Shown in pieces: positions 48,168 to 56,407 of a stretch of 64,000 nucleotides of DNA. Position 1 is the stretch's first letter; each line of letters opens with the position of its first letter. The position numbers were made by a program, and so were the translations under genes. The notes under the pieces were generated by a model, which was not told the DNA's origin, ran no database searches, and saw only the letters and a program-made list of their open reading frames with translations. This stretch comes from Cupriavidus pauculus (GTDB lineage: Bacteria > Pseudomonadota > Gammaproteobacteria > Burkholderiales > Burkholderiaceae): assembly GCF_008693385.1 (NCBI RefSeq), contig NZ_CP044065.1:3410001-3474000 (forward strand). Direction: 5' to 3'.

Positions 48168-48623
48168 ATGCAACTGACCCGATTCTCCGACTACGCGCTC
48201 CGGATGCTGATGTACGTATCCCGCGGCGACGGCAGCCGGCCGATCACCATCGCCGAGGTCGGCCAGCAGTTCGATATCTCGCACAACCACCTCGTCAAGG
48301 TGGCGGCGCGGCTGTCGAAGCTGGGCTGGCTGACCGCGACGCGTGGCCGGCACGGCGGGCTGCAGCTCGGCCCCGGCGCCGAGCGCCTGTCCGTTGGCAC
48401 GATCCTGCGCGAACTGGAAGGGCACCGGTCGATCATCGACTGCGCGGATCCGCCCTGCGCGCTGAACGGCAACTGCCGGCTCAAGCGCGCGCTGGACGAG
48501 GCCGAAGAGTCCTTCTACCGCGCGCTCGACGGCATTACGCTGGGCGAGGTCTCCGGCAACGGCCGGACGGCCGAGTCGATCATCAGCCTGCATCGCGATT
48601 ATCTGAGCCGGCGCACGGCCTGA
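48168..48623 (+). CDS. nsrR: Rrf2-family nitric-oxide-sensing repressor NsrR
   Basis: A 151-residue regulator. The N-terminal winged helix starts MQLTRFSDYALRMLMYVSRG, with recognition helix FDISHNHLVKVAARLSKLGW. The three cluster-binding cysteines are in DCADPPCALNGNCRLK (C-x5-C-x5-C) near residue 90-105. NsrR carries an iron-sulfur cluster that NO destroys, relieving repression. I chose the ATG at 48168; upstream in-frame Met codons would extend through the operator. It is upstream of hmp. Confidence 0.93.
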   Translation: MQLTRFSDYALRMLMYVSRGDGSRPITIAEVGQQFDISHNHLVKVAARLSKLGWLTATRGRHGGLQLGPGAERLSVGTILRELEGHRSIIDCADPPCALNGNCRLKRALDEAEESFYRALDGITLGEVSGNGRTAESIISLHRDYLSRRTA

Positions 48624-48669
48624 GCGGAGGTTTGCCGCAATGCTTGTGCCGGCTTTATTGTGAGCGAAA

Positions 48670-48690
48670 TCATGCATTTGCAATGCATGA
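48670..48690. promoter_or_regulatory. NsrR-type palindrome upstream of hmp
   Basis: TCATGCATT-TGC-AATGCATGA is a perfect 9-bp inverted repeat with a 3-base centre, 19 bp upstream of the hmp start. The ATGCATT/AATGCAT arms fit the NsrR operator consensus. NO inactivation of NsrR would derepress hmp. Confidence 0.75.
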
Positions 48691-48709
48691 ATAAACCGGA
48701 GTTCTCCTG

Positions 48710-49930
48710 ATGTTGTCCGCTGCTTCCCGCCCCTATATCGATGCAAGCATCCCCGTCCTGCGCCAGCACGGCGTGGCCATCACGACGCGCTTCTACGCGG
48801 ACATGTTCGCGGCGCGCCCGGAGCTGACCCGCCTGTTCAATATGGGCAACCAGGCCAACGGGTCGCAGCAGCAGTCGCTCGCATCGGGCCTGTTCGCCTA
48901 TGCGGCCAACATCGACAACGCCGGCGCGCTCGCGCCCGTCATCGAACGCATCGTCCACAAGCACGTCGCCGTGGGACTGACCCCCGCGCACTATCCCATC
49001 GTGGGCAAGTACCTGATCGGCGCGATCAAGATCGTGCTCGGGGATGCCGCGACGCCCGAACTCATTGCCGCGTGGGACGAGGCGTACTGGCTGCTGGCCG
49101 GCGAATTCATCGCCGCCGAGTCGCGCCTCTACGATCGCAGCGGCATGGCCGCGGGCCAGCTGCTGCCGGTGCGCGTGGTCGCGCGCGAGGAACAGAGCGA
49201 GACCGTGGCGTCGCTCACGCTGGCATCGCCGGACGGCAAGCCGCTGCGCGACTTCGAGCCCGGCCAGTACATCAGCGTGGAAGCCACGTTCCCGGACGGC
49301 CGTCGCCAGCTGCGCCAGTATTCGCTGTCGGCCGAACGCGGCCTGCCGACCTGGCGCATCTCGGTCAAGCGCGAAACCGGCAGCGCCGAGACGCCCGAAG
49401 GCGCGGTCTCCAACTGGCTGCACGACAACGTCCAGGTCGGCGCAACGCTCCACGTGAGCACGCCGTGGGGCGAGTTCACGCCGGAGATCGACGACCGTTC
49501 GCCGATCGCGCTGCTGTCCGCCGGCATCGGGATCACCCCGATGCTGTCGGTCCTGCGCACGCTCGCGGTCGAGCAGCCGGACCGTCCCGTGCTGTTCGCC
49601 CACGCCGCGCGCCACGGCGGCCACCACGCGCACCGGGCCGACCTCGGGTGGGCGCGGGAACGTCTCACGAAACTGCGTACCCACATCAGCTATGAAACGC
49701 CGACGGACGCCGACGTCGCGGGCCGCGACTACGACCATGCCGGGACCATGCCCATCCGCGCGTTGCTCGACCACCGCGACACCGCGGCGTTCGCCGATGG
49801 GCGCTTCTACCTGTGCGGACCGCTCGGCTTCATGCAGGCGCAGCGCCATGCGCTGATCTCCGCGGGCGTGCCCGTGCAGAACATCCATCGCGAGGTGTTC
49901 GGCCCGGACCTGCTCGACGATCTGCTCTGA
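48710..49930 (+). CDS. hmp: flavohemoprotein, nitric oxide dioxygenase
   Basis: A 406-residue two-part enzyme. The globin domain (residues 1-140) has the proximal histidine in ERIVHKHVAVGLTPAHY near 85 and the distal pocket Tyr/Gln near 30-55. The FAD domain has RQYSLSAERGLPTWRISVKR, and the NAD domain has LLSAGIGITPMLSVLRTLA and FYLCGPLGFMQAQRHAL. Hmp turns NO plus oxygen into nitrate, using NADH and FAD. It is regulated by the adjacent NsrR through the palindrome at 48670-48690. Confidence 0.97.
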   Translation: MLSAASRPYIDASIPVLRQHGVAITTRFYADMFAARPELTRLFNMGNQANGSQQQSLASGLFAYAANIDNAGALAPVIERIVHKHVAVGLTPAHYPIVGKYLIGAIKIVLGDAATPELIAAWDEAYWLLAGEFIAAESRLYDRSGMAAGQLLPVRVVAREEQSETVASLTLASPDGKPLRDFEPGQYISVEATFPDGRRQLRQYSLSAERGLPTWRISVKRETGSAETPEGAVSNWLHDNVQVGATLHVSTPWGEFTPEIDDRSPIALLSAGIGITPMLSVLRTLAVEQPDRPVLFAHAARHGGHHAHRADLGWARERLTKLRTHISYETPTDADVAGRDYDHAGTMPIRALLDHRDTAAFADGRFYLCGPLGFMQAQRHALISAGVPVQNIHREVFGPDLLDDLL

Positions 49931-49941
49931 CTGCGTCGAAG

Positions 49942-49979
49942 GCGGCAATTGTCGGTCTTGTGTGACAGACAGTTGCCGC
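49942..49979 (+). promoter_or_regulatory. inverted repeat between hmp and gspC
   Basis: GCGGCAATTGTC and GACAGTTGCCGC are complementary apart from one mismatch, separated by 14 bases. The right arm ends exactly at the ATG at 49980. It could terminate hmp transcripts (though no T-run follows), block the gspC ribosome site, or be an operator. Confidence 0.55.
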
Positions 49980-50732
49980 ATGGCTCTGGTACGCTTGGCG
50001 CCTGATCTCATCCGACCCCGCGTACCCGTGCCTGCGATTTCCCGGCCTGCCTTCCGCTTCGACCCCTCCGCCGCCTGGCTGCCGAGGCTTGCAAGCCTCG
50101 TATGCTTCGTTGCCCTCTGCGCGCTCGCGACGCACTGGGTACTCACTTTCAGTGCGATGAAGACGATCGCGGTGCCCAACACCGCGCGCGTCGCGCAGAC
50201 GGAGGCCGTCGAAACCGGCGCGATTGCCACGCTGTTCGGCGGCACCGTGCAGACGGGTGTCCGCGACGTGCAACTGATCGGTGTCGTCGCGAACGTCGAT
50301 GGCTCCGGCCCCAGCGCGGCCATCCTGTCGCTCGACGGGGGCGCGCCGAAGGCCGTGCGCGTGGGCGCCGCGCTGTCGCCGCAGATCAAGGTCGTCGAAA
50401 TCCGTGGCCGTGGCATCGTGATCGAACGAAACGGCGCGCGCCAGGAAATCGCGCTGCCGATCCAGAACAACGCGCTCGCGGGTCGCGCCTCGGGCCTCCC
50501 GGCCGTACCACCTTCGGGGGCCGCGGCGCCGCTGTCCACCCCGATGCCCACCCCGGCCGCACCGGCGCCCGCGCCAACCGTCAGCCAGCCGGCGACGATC
50601 CCGCAGCAGCCGTTCGTGCCGCAGCAGCAACCTTATCCTCAGCAGATCCCCTCGCAGTCGCAGCCCATTCCTGCGCCTCCGGGGTACACGCCGCAAGGCA
50701 TCCCGGCCGACCAGACCATCCCCAAGGACTGA
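49980..50732 (+). CDS. gspC: type II secretion protein GspC
   Basis: A 250-residue bitopic protein if started at 49980; a GTG at 49962 and another at 50028 are alternatives, and the last avoids the hairpin. A single helix, ASLVCFVALCALATHWVLTF near residue 35, is followed by the homology region (TLFGGTVQTGVRDVQLIGVV, PKAVRVGAALSPQIKVVEIR). The C-terminal 80 residues are a Pro/Gln/Ala-rich tail and no PDZ domain is present. GspC links the inner-membrane platform to the secretin GspD. It is on the opposite strand from the rest of the gsp genes, with nsrR and hmp in between. Confidence 0.85.
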   Translation: MALVRLAPDLIRPRVPVPAISRPAFRFDPSAAWLPRLASLVCFVALCALATHWVLTFSAMKTIAVPNTARVAQTEAVETGAIATLFGGTVQTGVRDVQLIGVVANVDGSGPSAAILSLDGGAPKAVRVGAALSPQIKVVEIRGRGIVIERNGARQEIALPIQNNALAGRASGLPAVPPSGAAAPLSTPMPTPAAPAPAPTVSQPATIPQQPFVPQQQPYPQQIPSQSQPIPAPPGYTPQGIPADQTIPKD

Positions 50733-50905
50733 TTTGGACGGCCAGCCGTAACGCATTGTTAGCGCAATATATGGCTTCGATTTCGTCCGATTACGGCGAA
50801 GTGCGACTTCTGTGAGCCCGGTAACATCGTATTAAAAGCGCCAACTTCGCGGGATCCGCTGCGTTCTAATCCGTACATGCACAACGCATGAAGAGGAGCA
50901 CGGAT

Positions 50906-51517
50906 ATGCAACGCATGCAGAAGACCCGCACGATCAAGACCTTCCTGGCCACGTCGGCGCTGTTCCTGGCAGCAGGCGCCGCCTTCGCCCAGACCACCAC
51001 CGCGCCCACGGCGCCTACCGCACCGCCGGCGACCTCCGCCCAGCCGGCACCGCCCGCAGGCGGCCCCGGCCAAATGCGCGGCGAACACCGGCACCACCAT
51101 GGTGGCGGCATGTGGCTGAAGTCGGTGGACACCGACGGCGACGGCGCGATCTCGAAGGCCGAAGCCGATGCGGTCTTCAACAAGATCGACACGAACCACG
51201 ACGGCAAGCTGGACAAGGCCGAACTGGCCGCGTATCACAAGGCGCAGTGGGAAGCCCGCCGTACCGAGATGAAGGCAAAGTTCGACGCCAGGTTCAAGGA
51301 AGCGGACAAGAACGGTGACGGCGCGCTGACCCGCGACGAGATGAAGGCCGCGTTCCCGCGCATGGCCGCGCATTTCGACCAGATCGACGTGAACAAGGAC
51401 GGCAAGGTCACGCAGGACGAGATCCAGAAGGCCATGGCGAAGATGCATCGCGACGGCCCGAAGGACGGCCCGAAGCGCCGCGGCCCGCCCCCGGCCTCGG
51501 CGCCGGCAGCGAACTAA
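50906..51517 (+). CDS. exported EF-hand calcium-binding protein
   Basis: A 203-residue protein started at 50906, since GAGGAG lies seven bases upstream. The signal peptide is TIKTFLATSALFLAAGAAFA. A Thr/Ala/Pro linker and a Gly/His-rich stretch (GEHRHHHGGGMW) lead to four EF-hand-like loops: DTDGDGAISKAE, DTNHDGKLDKAE, DKNGDGALTRDE and DVNKDGKVTQDE. The C-terminus is basic and proline-rich. Calcium binding in the periplasm is likely; the target is unknown. Followed by a strong terminator. Confidence 0.88.
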   Translation: MQRMQKTRTIKTFLATSALFLAAGAAFAQTTTAPTAPTAPPATSAQPAPPAGGPGQMRGEHRHHHGGGMWLKSVDTDGDGAISKAEADAVFNKIDTNHDGKLDKAELAAYHKAQWEARRTEMKAKFDARFKEADKNGDGALTRDEMKAAFPRMAAHFDQIDVNKDGKVTQDEIQKAMAKMHRDGPKDGPKRRGPPPASAPAAN

Positions 51518-51536
51518 GCCGCCCGTAGTGCCAGCG

Positions 51537-51564
51537 AAAAGCGACCCCGCGGGGTCGCTTTTTT
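51537..51564 (+). terminator. intrinsic terminator after the EF-hand gene
   Basis: GCGACCCC-GC-GGGGTCGC is an 18-bp palindrome preceded by AAAA and followed by a six-T run, 20 bp after the stop codon. Textbook rho-independent form. Confidence 0.9.
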
Positions 51565-51757
51565 CATTCCCCGCGCCGGCTCAGGGTTGCCGGCGCAAGG
51601 CGTTGGCACCACTCTTGCCTGTCCATTACGGTAGCCCCGCGCTGGCGCGGGCTAGGGGAAAGTACGGGTCCCGCATCAAAAAAATTGCAGGCTTGTGCAC
51701 GACTTGTTAAATTTGCGCAAAAAAATTGCCGACAAACATATTGCGGAGCAACAAACC

Positions 51758-52249
51758 GTGAGCAAGGTGGAGCTGGATAAGATCGATCGCAAGATCCTCG
51801 AGGTGCTGCAGACCAATGGACGGCTGACGAACCTCGAAGTGGCGGAGCGCGTGAATTTGTCGCCGAGCCCCTGCCTGCGCCGCATCCGGCGGCTCGAGGA
51901 AATCGGCGTGATTCGCCAGTATGCCGCGCTGCTCGAGCCCAACAAGATCGGGCTCGGCCTGCTGGCCTATATCAACGTCCGGCTGGAGAAGCAGGGCGGC
52001 ACGCCCAAGGGCAAGGCCCCGCTGGACCTGTTCCGCGCGGCCATCGCCACGTGGCCGGAAGTGGCGGCCTGCCATGCGATGACCGGCGAGATGGATCTGC
52101 TGCTGAAGGTGTACGTCGAGGACATGGAGCACTTTGCGCGCTTCATGCAGGAACAGCTGCTCGCGCATCCGTCGGTGATCGACGTGCGCTCGAGCTTCGC
52201 GCTGGAATCGATCAAGGACACCACGGCGCTCCCCGTCGCCGGCGGCTGA
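51758..52249 (+). CDS. Lrp/AsnC-family transcriptional regulator
   Basis: A 163-residue protein started at the GTG at 51758. The helix-turn-helix is in LDKIDRKILEVLQTNGRLTN and LEVAERVNLSPSPCLRRIRR; the C-terminal RAM domain follows (VAACHAMTGEMDLLLKVYVE). It contains the usual GEMDLLL signature. Such proteins sense an amino acid and control its uptake or breakdown. No adjacent catabolic gene reveals the target. The leader 51668-51757 is visibly AT-rich (TTAAATTTG, AAAAAAATTG), as expected of a promoter. Confidence 0.88.
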   Translation: MSKVELDKIDRKILEVLQTNGRLTNLEVAERVNLSPSPCLRRIRRLEEIGVIRQYAALLEPNKIGLGLLAYINVRLEKQGGTPKGKAPLDLFRAAIATWPEVAACHAMTGEMDLLLKVYVEDMEHFARFMQEQLLAHPSVIDVRSSFALESIKDTTALPVAGG

Positions 52250-52295
52250 GCGGACATCCTTCCGCGGACGTCCCTCGGCGGACGGCGCAAAAACA

Positions 52296-52322
52296 AACGG
52301 CGCACCGCGGTGGTGCGCCGTT
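52296..52322. terminator. hairpin between convergent lrp-like and GNAT genes
   Basis: AACGGCGCACC and GGTGCGCCGTT pair perfectly around GCGGT. On the minus strand the hairpin is followed by TGTTTTTG, making it a good terminator for the GNAT gene; it can also stop the lrp-like transcript. Confidence 0.7.
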
Positions 52323-52345
52323 GTCATTCGGGCGGGAGCGCTGCC

Positions 52346-53044
52346 TCAGACGGTGCGCTTCTGCGGCACCATCGAGCGCCAGAATCGCAGGCCAAAGCGG
52401 CGGACGTCGCGCAGGTTGCGGCGGACCACGTAGTCAAGATCGGCCATCTGCTCGTCGAGCGCTTCCGTCAGGCGGCTGACGGTATCGGCGGGCGGCAGTT
52501 CCAGATAGGCATCGGCCTCGCCGTAGGCGTACTGCACCTTCATGCCGGCCTTCTTCGCGATATGCATCATCGCGGCGTTGCGCGACAGGCAATGCATATA
52601 CAGCGTGCGCACATGCGAGTTGCGGCCGTGCATCGCGGCGCGCTGGAACAGGGCGCTGCCGATGCCGCGCCCGCGCGCGCTCTTCGACACGGATACGCCG
52701 AACTCGGCCACGCGGCCCTGGGCGTTATCGCGCAGGTTCGCGAAGTGCCCCACGCCCACCAGTTCCAGATGCTCGTCGTAGACGCCGAACACGGTGTCGT
52801 GATCGAAGTCGATGCTCTCGACGTAGGCTTCGATGACGTGATTCCCGACGGCTTGGCCGAAACGGAGCAGGCGATCTTCCTCGCCGAGCGCGAGGAAATG
52901 CTTCACCAGCCGCGAGCGATGATGGGCGGCAAGCTCGCGCACCAGCACGCTCGGGCGCTGCGCGGCCTGGCTGGCCTTGGCGGCACGGCGAAGATCTTCG
53001 TCGGAGACTGCGCCGACGGCCTTGCTCAGTTCGAGCGGGTTCAC
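52346..53044 (-). CDS. GNAT-family N-acetyltransferase
   Basis: A 232-residue protein. I chose the GTG at 53044, preceded by AAGGA; an upstream ATG in frame would add 16 residues. The acetyl-CoA motif is VSKSARGRGIGSALFQRAAM near residue 130 (R-x-x-G-x-G), and the fold continues with LYMHCLSRNAAMMHIAKKAG near 160. The N-terminal extension (VRELAAHHRSRLVKHFLALG) is found in a subgroup of bacterial GNAT proteins of unknown acceptor. It ends at the shared terminator. Confidence 0.82.
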   Translation of the reverse strand: MNPLELSKAVGAVSDEDLRRAAKASQAAQRPSVLVRELAAHHRSRLVKHFLALGEEDRLLRFGQAVGNHVIEAYVESIDFDHDTVFGVYDEHLELVGVGHFANLRDNAQGRVAEFGVSVSKSARGRGIGSALFQRAAMHGRNSHVRTLYMHCLSRNAAMMHIAKKAGMKVQYAYGEADAYLELPPADTVSRLTEALDEQMADLDYVVRRNLRDVRRFGLRFWRSMVPQKRTV

Positions 53045-53360
53045 TTTGAGGTCCTTACTGTTGAATGGTGTGCAACAACCAAGTTGCGGCAATCCGGGTA
53101 TAACAACGCGAGATCAAAATTCTGATCGCGAGCACCTCGCGCACCCGTTATGCGGGCAAACACTAGGTTGCTGCAACGCGGAAAGTATTGTAGTGGATTT
53201 GTCAGTCTCGCGTAAGCTGTGCCCTGCGGCACCTGACCCATCCGTCGCGCCGTATCAAAAACTTCCATCGATTCATAGACTTATACGTGAGACGATTGCA
53301 TCACGCCCGTTGGCGTTGTGGGTTTGCTGCAACGCCGCACTGCCCAGACCATCCGATTTG
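53045..53360. other. 316-bp divergent intergenic region with GTTGC/GCAAC elements
   Basis: Non-coding. GCAAC-AACCAA-GTTGC (53072-53087) and GTTGC-T-GCAAC (53167-53177) are inverted repeats, and TTGCTGCAACG recurs at 53324-53334. A further hairpin CGCGAG-CAC-CTCGCG lies near 53125. Promoters of the GNAT and kefF-like genes must lie here. Confidence 0.6.
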
Positions 53361-53951
53361 ATGACCGAGCCCCCGATCGTAGTGATTTATGCGCATCCCG
53401 CGCCGCGCCGCTCGCGCGTCAACCATCCGCTCGCCGAAGCCCTGGCCGCACTGCCTCATGTCGAGGTCCGTGAACTCTACAAGCGCTATGTCGACTATGA
53501 CATCGATGTCGTTGCCGAGCAGCGCGGGCTGTCCACGGCCGACACCATCGTCCTCCAGTTCCCGCTGCGCTGGTATAGCGTGCCGGCGCTGCTCAAGCTC
53601 TGGCTCGATGACGTCCTCGAGTACGGCTGGGCCTACGGCCCGGGTGGCACCGCGCTGCGCGGCAAGTCGATGCTGGCGGTGGTGAGCACGGGCGGCCAGG
53701 CCGACGCCTATGGCCCGGAGGGCATCCATGGCCGGCCCATCGAGGACTTCCTGCTGCCGCTGCGGCAGACCGCCACGCGCTGCGATATGGAATGGCTGCC
53801 GCCGATCGTCCTGCACGATGCCGACAACGCCGACGCCGACGCGCTGGCCCACCATATCGAACACGTGGCCCGCCATCTGTCGCCGTCGCTGCCGCTGCCG
53901 CCCGATATCGAGCCGGAGACCGAAGCCTCGCAGGAGATCGAGCCATCATGA
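53361..53951 (+). CDS. kefF: KefF-like NAD(P)H quinone oxidoreductase, ancillary to a potassium efflux antiporter
   Basis: A 196-residue flavodoxin-like protein. FMN contacts are in IVVIYAHPAPRRSRVNHPLA near residue 5, LQFPLRWYSVPALLKLWLDD near 67 and MLAVVSTGGQADAYGPEGIH near 100. This is the YheR/KefF group. Its TGA stop overlaps the next ATG (ATGA), and the neighbour is a KefC-type antiporter. In E. coli KefF activates KefC and is an oxidoreductase that may sense electrophile stress. The C-terminal acidic tail is an addition. Confidence 0.85.
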   Translation: MTEPPIVVIYAHPAPRRSRVNHPLAEALAALPHVEVRELYKRYVDYDIDVVAEQRGLSTADTIVLQFPLRWYSVPALLKLWLDDVLEYGWAYGPGGTALRGKSMLAVVSTGGQADAYGPEGIHGRPIEDFLLPLRQTATRCDMEWLPPIVLHDADNADADALAHHIEHVARHLSPSLPLPPDIEPETEASQEIEPS

Positions 53952-55759
53952 CCCAGCACGACTTTCTCATCGCCCTGCTGGTCTTCCTCGTCGCCGCCGT
54001 GGTCGCGGTGCCGCTCGCCCGCCGTTTCGGGCTGGGCGCGGTGCTCGGGTACCTGATCGCCGGCGCCGCCATCGGCCCGCATGCGCTGCGGCTCGTCACC
54101 AACGTCGAATCGATTCTCCATTTCTCGGAGTTCGGCGTCGTGATGATGCTGTTCGTGATCGGCCTCGAACTGGAGCCGAAGAAGCTGCGCATGCTCAAGC
54201 AGACCATCTTCCGCTACGGCTCCATGCAGCTCGTCGCGTGCGCGCTCGCGCTCGGCGGCATCGCTGCACTGCTCGGCGCGCCGTGGCAGGTGGCGCTCGT
54301 GGCCGGCCTCGGGCTTGCGCTGTCGTCCACGGCGATCGCCTTCGCCACGCTGGCCGAGCGCAATCTCATGAGTACGCCGGCCGGTGCCGCGAGCTTCGGC
54401 ATCCTGCTCTTCCAGGACATCGCCGCGATCCCGATGATCGCGCTGCTGCCGCTGCTCGCGATCGATGCCTCGGACGCGCTCCATTCGGGCACGCCGCACT
54501 GGCAGACCGCCGCCAAGGCCGTGGCCGTGATGGGCGCGGTCGTCGTGGGCGGCCGCTATCTGGTCCGCCCCGTGCTGCGGTTCATCGCGCGGACCGACAT
54601 GCGCGAGATGTTCACGGCGTTCGCGCTGCTGCTCGTCATCGGCATCGCGCTGATGATGGACGCGGTGGGCCTGTCGATGGCGCTGGGCACCTTCGTCGCG
54701 GGCGTGCTGCTCGCGGACTCGGAGTACCGCCACGCGCTGGAGGCCGATATCGAGCCGTTCAAGGGACTGCTGCTCGGGCTGTTCTTCATGGCCGTCGGCA
54801 TGTCGATCGATTTCGGCATCTTTGCCCAGTCGCCCTGGCAGGTGACGGGCCTCGTGCTCGGCTTCGTGCTGGTCAAGACCGCGGTGTTGATGCTGCTGGC
54901 GCGCCGGTTCGCGATCGCGCGCGGCCAGCGCATGCTGTTCGCGCTGCTGATCTCGCAGGGCGGCGAGTTCGCGTTCGTGGTGTTCTCGGTGGCCGGCGGC
55001 GCGGGCCTGCTGCCCGAGCGGACCGAGGCGCTGCTCGTGCTGATGGTCGCGCTGTCGATGGTCGCCACGCCGCTGCTGCTACTGCTGTTCGATCGCTTCG
55101 TGGCGCCGGGCCTGAACGCCAGCGGCCGTCCGGACGACGTCATCCCGCCCCAGCACGACCCGGTCATCATCGCGGGCTTCGGTCGCTTCGGCCAGATCAT
55201 CGGCCGTCTGCTCTATGCGCAGGGCATCGGCGTGACCGTGCTGGACCACGATCCCGACCAGATCGAATTCCTGCGCGAGTTCGGGTTCAATGTGTACTAC
55301 GGCGATGCCACGCGGGTAGACCTGCTGGAGGCCGCCGGCGCGGGCCGCGCGAAGATTCTCGTGGTGGCCGTCGATGGCATGGAGGACAGCCTCGCGCTGA
55401 TCGACCGCGTACGCGAACGCTGGCCGGACCTCCGGATCTACGCGCGGGCCCGGCACGTGTCGCATGTGTACCAGCTCAAGGACCGGGGCGTGGAAACGTT
55501 CGAGCGGGAACTGTTCGAAGGTTCGCTGATGATGGGCCGCCGCGTGCTGGAAGGCCTCGGCTTCGACCCGTCCGACGCGCGCAACGTGGCCCTGCGCTTC
55601 CGCCGCCACAACATCGCGGCCATCGACCGGTTCTATCCGCACTACACGGATCAGAAGAAACTGGTCTCGCTGGCCCGCCAGGCCCGCGACGAACTGGAAG
55701 AAATGTTCCGCCAGGACCGGGAACAGCGCCAGAAGAACCAGGACGCGGAGTGGTCGTGA
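53948..55759 (+). CDS. kefC: KefC/KefB-type potassium/proton antiporter
   Basis: A 603-residue protein. The CPA2 membrane domain, about residues 1-385, has thirteen hydrophobic segments with LARRFGLGAVLGYLIAGAAI near 25, GLALSSTAIAFATLAERNLM near 120 and GILLFQDIAAIPMIALLPLL near 150. A Rossmann-type TrkA-N (RCK) domain, residues 400-520, starts PVIIAGFGRFGQIIGRLLYA with VLDHDPDQIEFLREFG. In Kef proteins glutathione binds this domain and closes the channel, while glutathione adducts open it, acidifying the cytoplasm under electrophile attack. Translational coupling with the kefF-like gene supports the call. Confidence 0.92.
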   Translation: MTQHDFLIALLVFLVAAVVAVPLARRFGLGAVLGYLIAGAAIGPHALRLVTNVESILHFSEFGVVMMLFVIGLELEPKKLRMLKQTIFRYGSMQLVACALALGGIAALLGAPWQVALVAGLGLALSSTAIAFATLAERNLMSTPAGAASFGILLFQDIAAIPMIALLPLLAIDASDALHSGTPHWQTAAKAVAVMGAVVVGGRYLVRPVLRFIARTDMREMFTAFALLLVIGIALMMDAVGLSMALGTFVAGVLLADSEYRHALEADIEPFKGLLLGLFFMAVGMSIDFGIFAQSPWQVTGLVLGFVLVKTAVLMLLARRFAIARGQRMLFALLISQGGEFAFVVFSVAGGAGLLPERTEALLVLMVALSMVATPLLLLLFDRFVAPGLNASGRPDDVIPPQHDPVIIAGFGRFGQIIGRLLYAQGIGVTVLDHDPDQIEFLREFGFNVYYGDATRVDLLEAAGAGRAKILVVAVDGMEDSLALIDRVRERWPDLRIYARARHVSHVYQLKDRGVETFERELFEGSLMMGRRVLEGLGFDPSDARNVALRFRRHNIAAIDRFYPHYTDQKKLVSLARQARDELEEMFRQDREQRQKNQDAEWS

Positions 55760-55761
55760 CC

Positions 55762-56385
55762 TCAGGGGGGCGGGGGTGAGGGCATCCCCTTCACCAGCCC
55801 GCCTTCGATCAGATCCACCACCATCTCCGCGAACGCCGCATACGACAGCTTGCCCCCGGGCTTCAGCCACGTGAACGTCCAGTTGATCATGCCGAACACG
55901 GTCATGGTCAGCGGTGTCTGGTTGTCAGGCGTGACCCGCTCCGGATAAGCCAGCCGCAGCTGCCGCCCGAACGCCGCCACGACATCGCGCTCGCGCTGCA
56001 GAATCCGGTCGCGCTGTTCGTCGGCAAGAAACTTCACGTCGTTGATCAGCGCGATATGCCGCGTCTGCGAGGTCTCGTACTCGGCCAGGAACGCGCGCAG
56101 CAAATCCGCAAACCGCTCCCGGGCCGTCCGCCCATGGCGTTCGCCCTCGGCCTCGACGCGCTTCACCACCGCCATGAGCCGCTGCGTGTACCGATCGAGC
56201 AGATCGAACAGAATCGCTTCCTTGCTCTCGTAATAGTGGTACAGCCGCGCCTTCGAAGTCCCGCATGCGGCCGCGAGGTCCGACATCGACGTGCTGGGAT
56301 AGCTGCTCGCCGCGAACGCCGCGGCGGCAAGCTCGAGAATCTGTTCGCGCTGGGCCTCGAAATCGGGCGCCTTGGTTCTGGCCAT
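55762..56385 (-). CDS. paaR: TetR-family regulator, probably PaaR of the phenylacetate cluster
   Basis: A 207-residue repressor. The N-terminal DNA-binding region has REQILELAAAAFAASSYPST and the recognition part LAAACGTSKARLYHYYESKE. The ligand-binding domain is helical with RHIALINDVKFLADEQRDRI. It is co-directional with paaABCDE and separated from it by one gene. In Burkholderiaceae a TetR protein next to paa represses it and is relieved by phenylacetyl-CoA. A palindrome before paaA is a candidate operator. Assignment to paa control is by context. Confidence 0.75.
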   Translation of the reverse strand: MARTKAPDFEAQREQILELAAAAFAASSYPSTSMSDLAAACGTSKARLYHYYESKEAILFDLLDRYTQRLMAVVKRVEAEGERHGRTARERFADLLRAFLAEYETSQTRHIALINDVKFLADEQRDRILQRERDVVAAFGRQLRLAYPERVTPDNQTPLTMTVFGMINWTFTWLKPGGKLSYAAFAEMVVDLIEGGLVKGMPSPPPP

Positions 56386-56407
56386 GGAGGCGGGCTTCGT
56401 CCTGACG

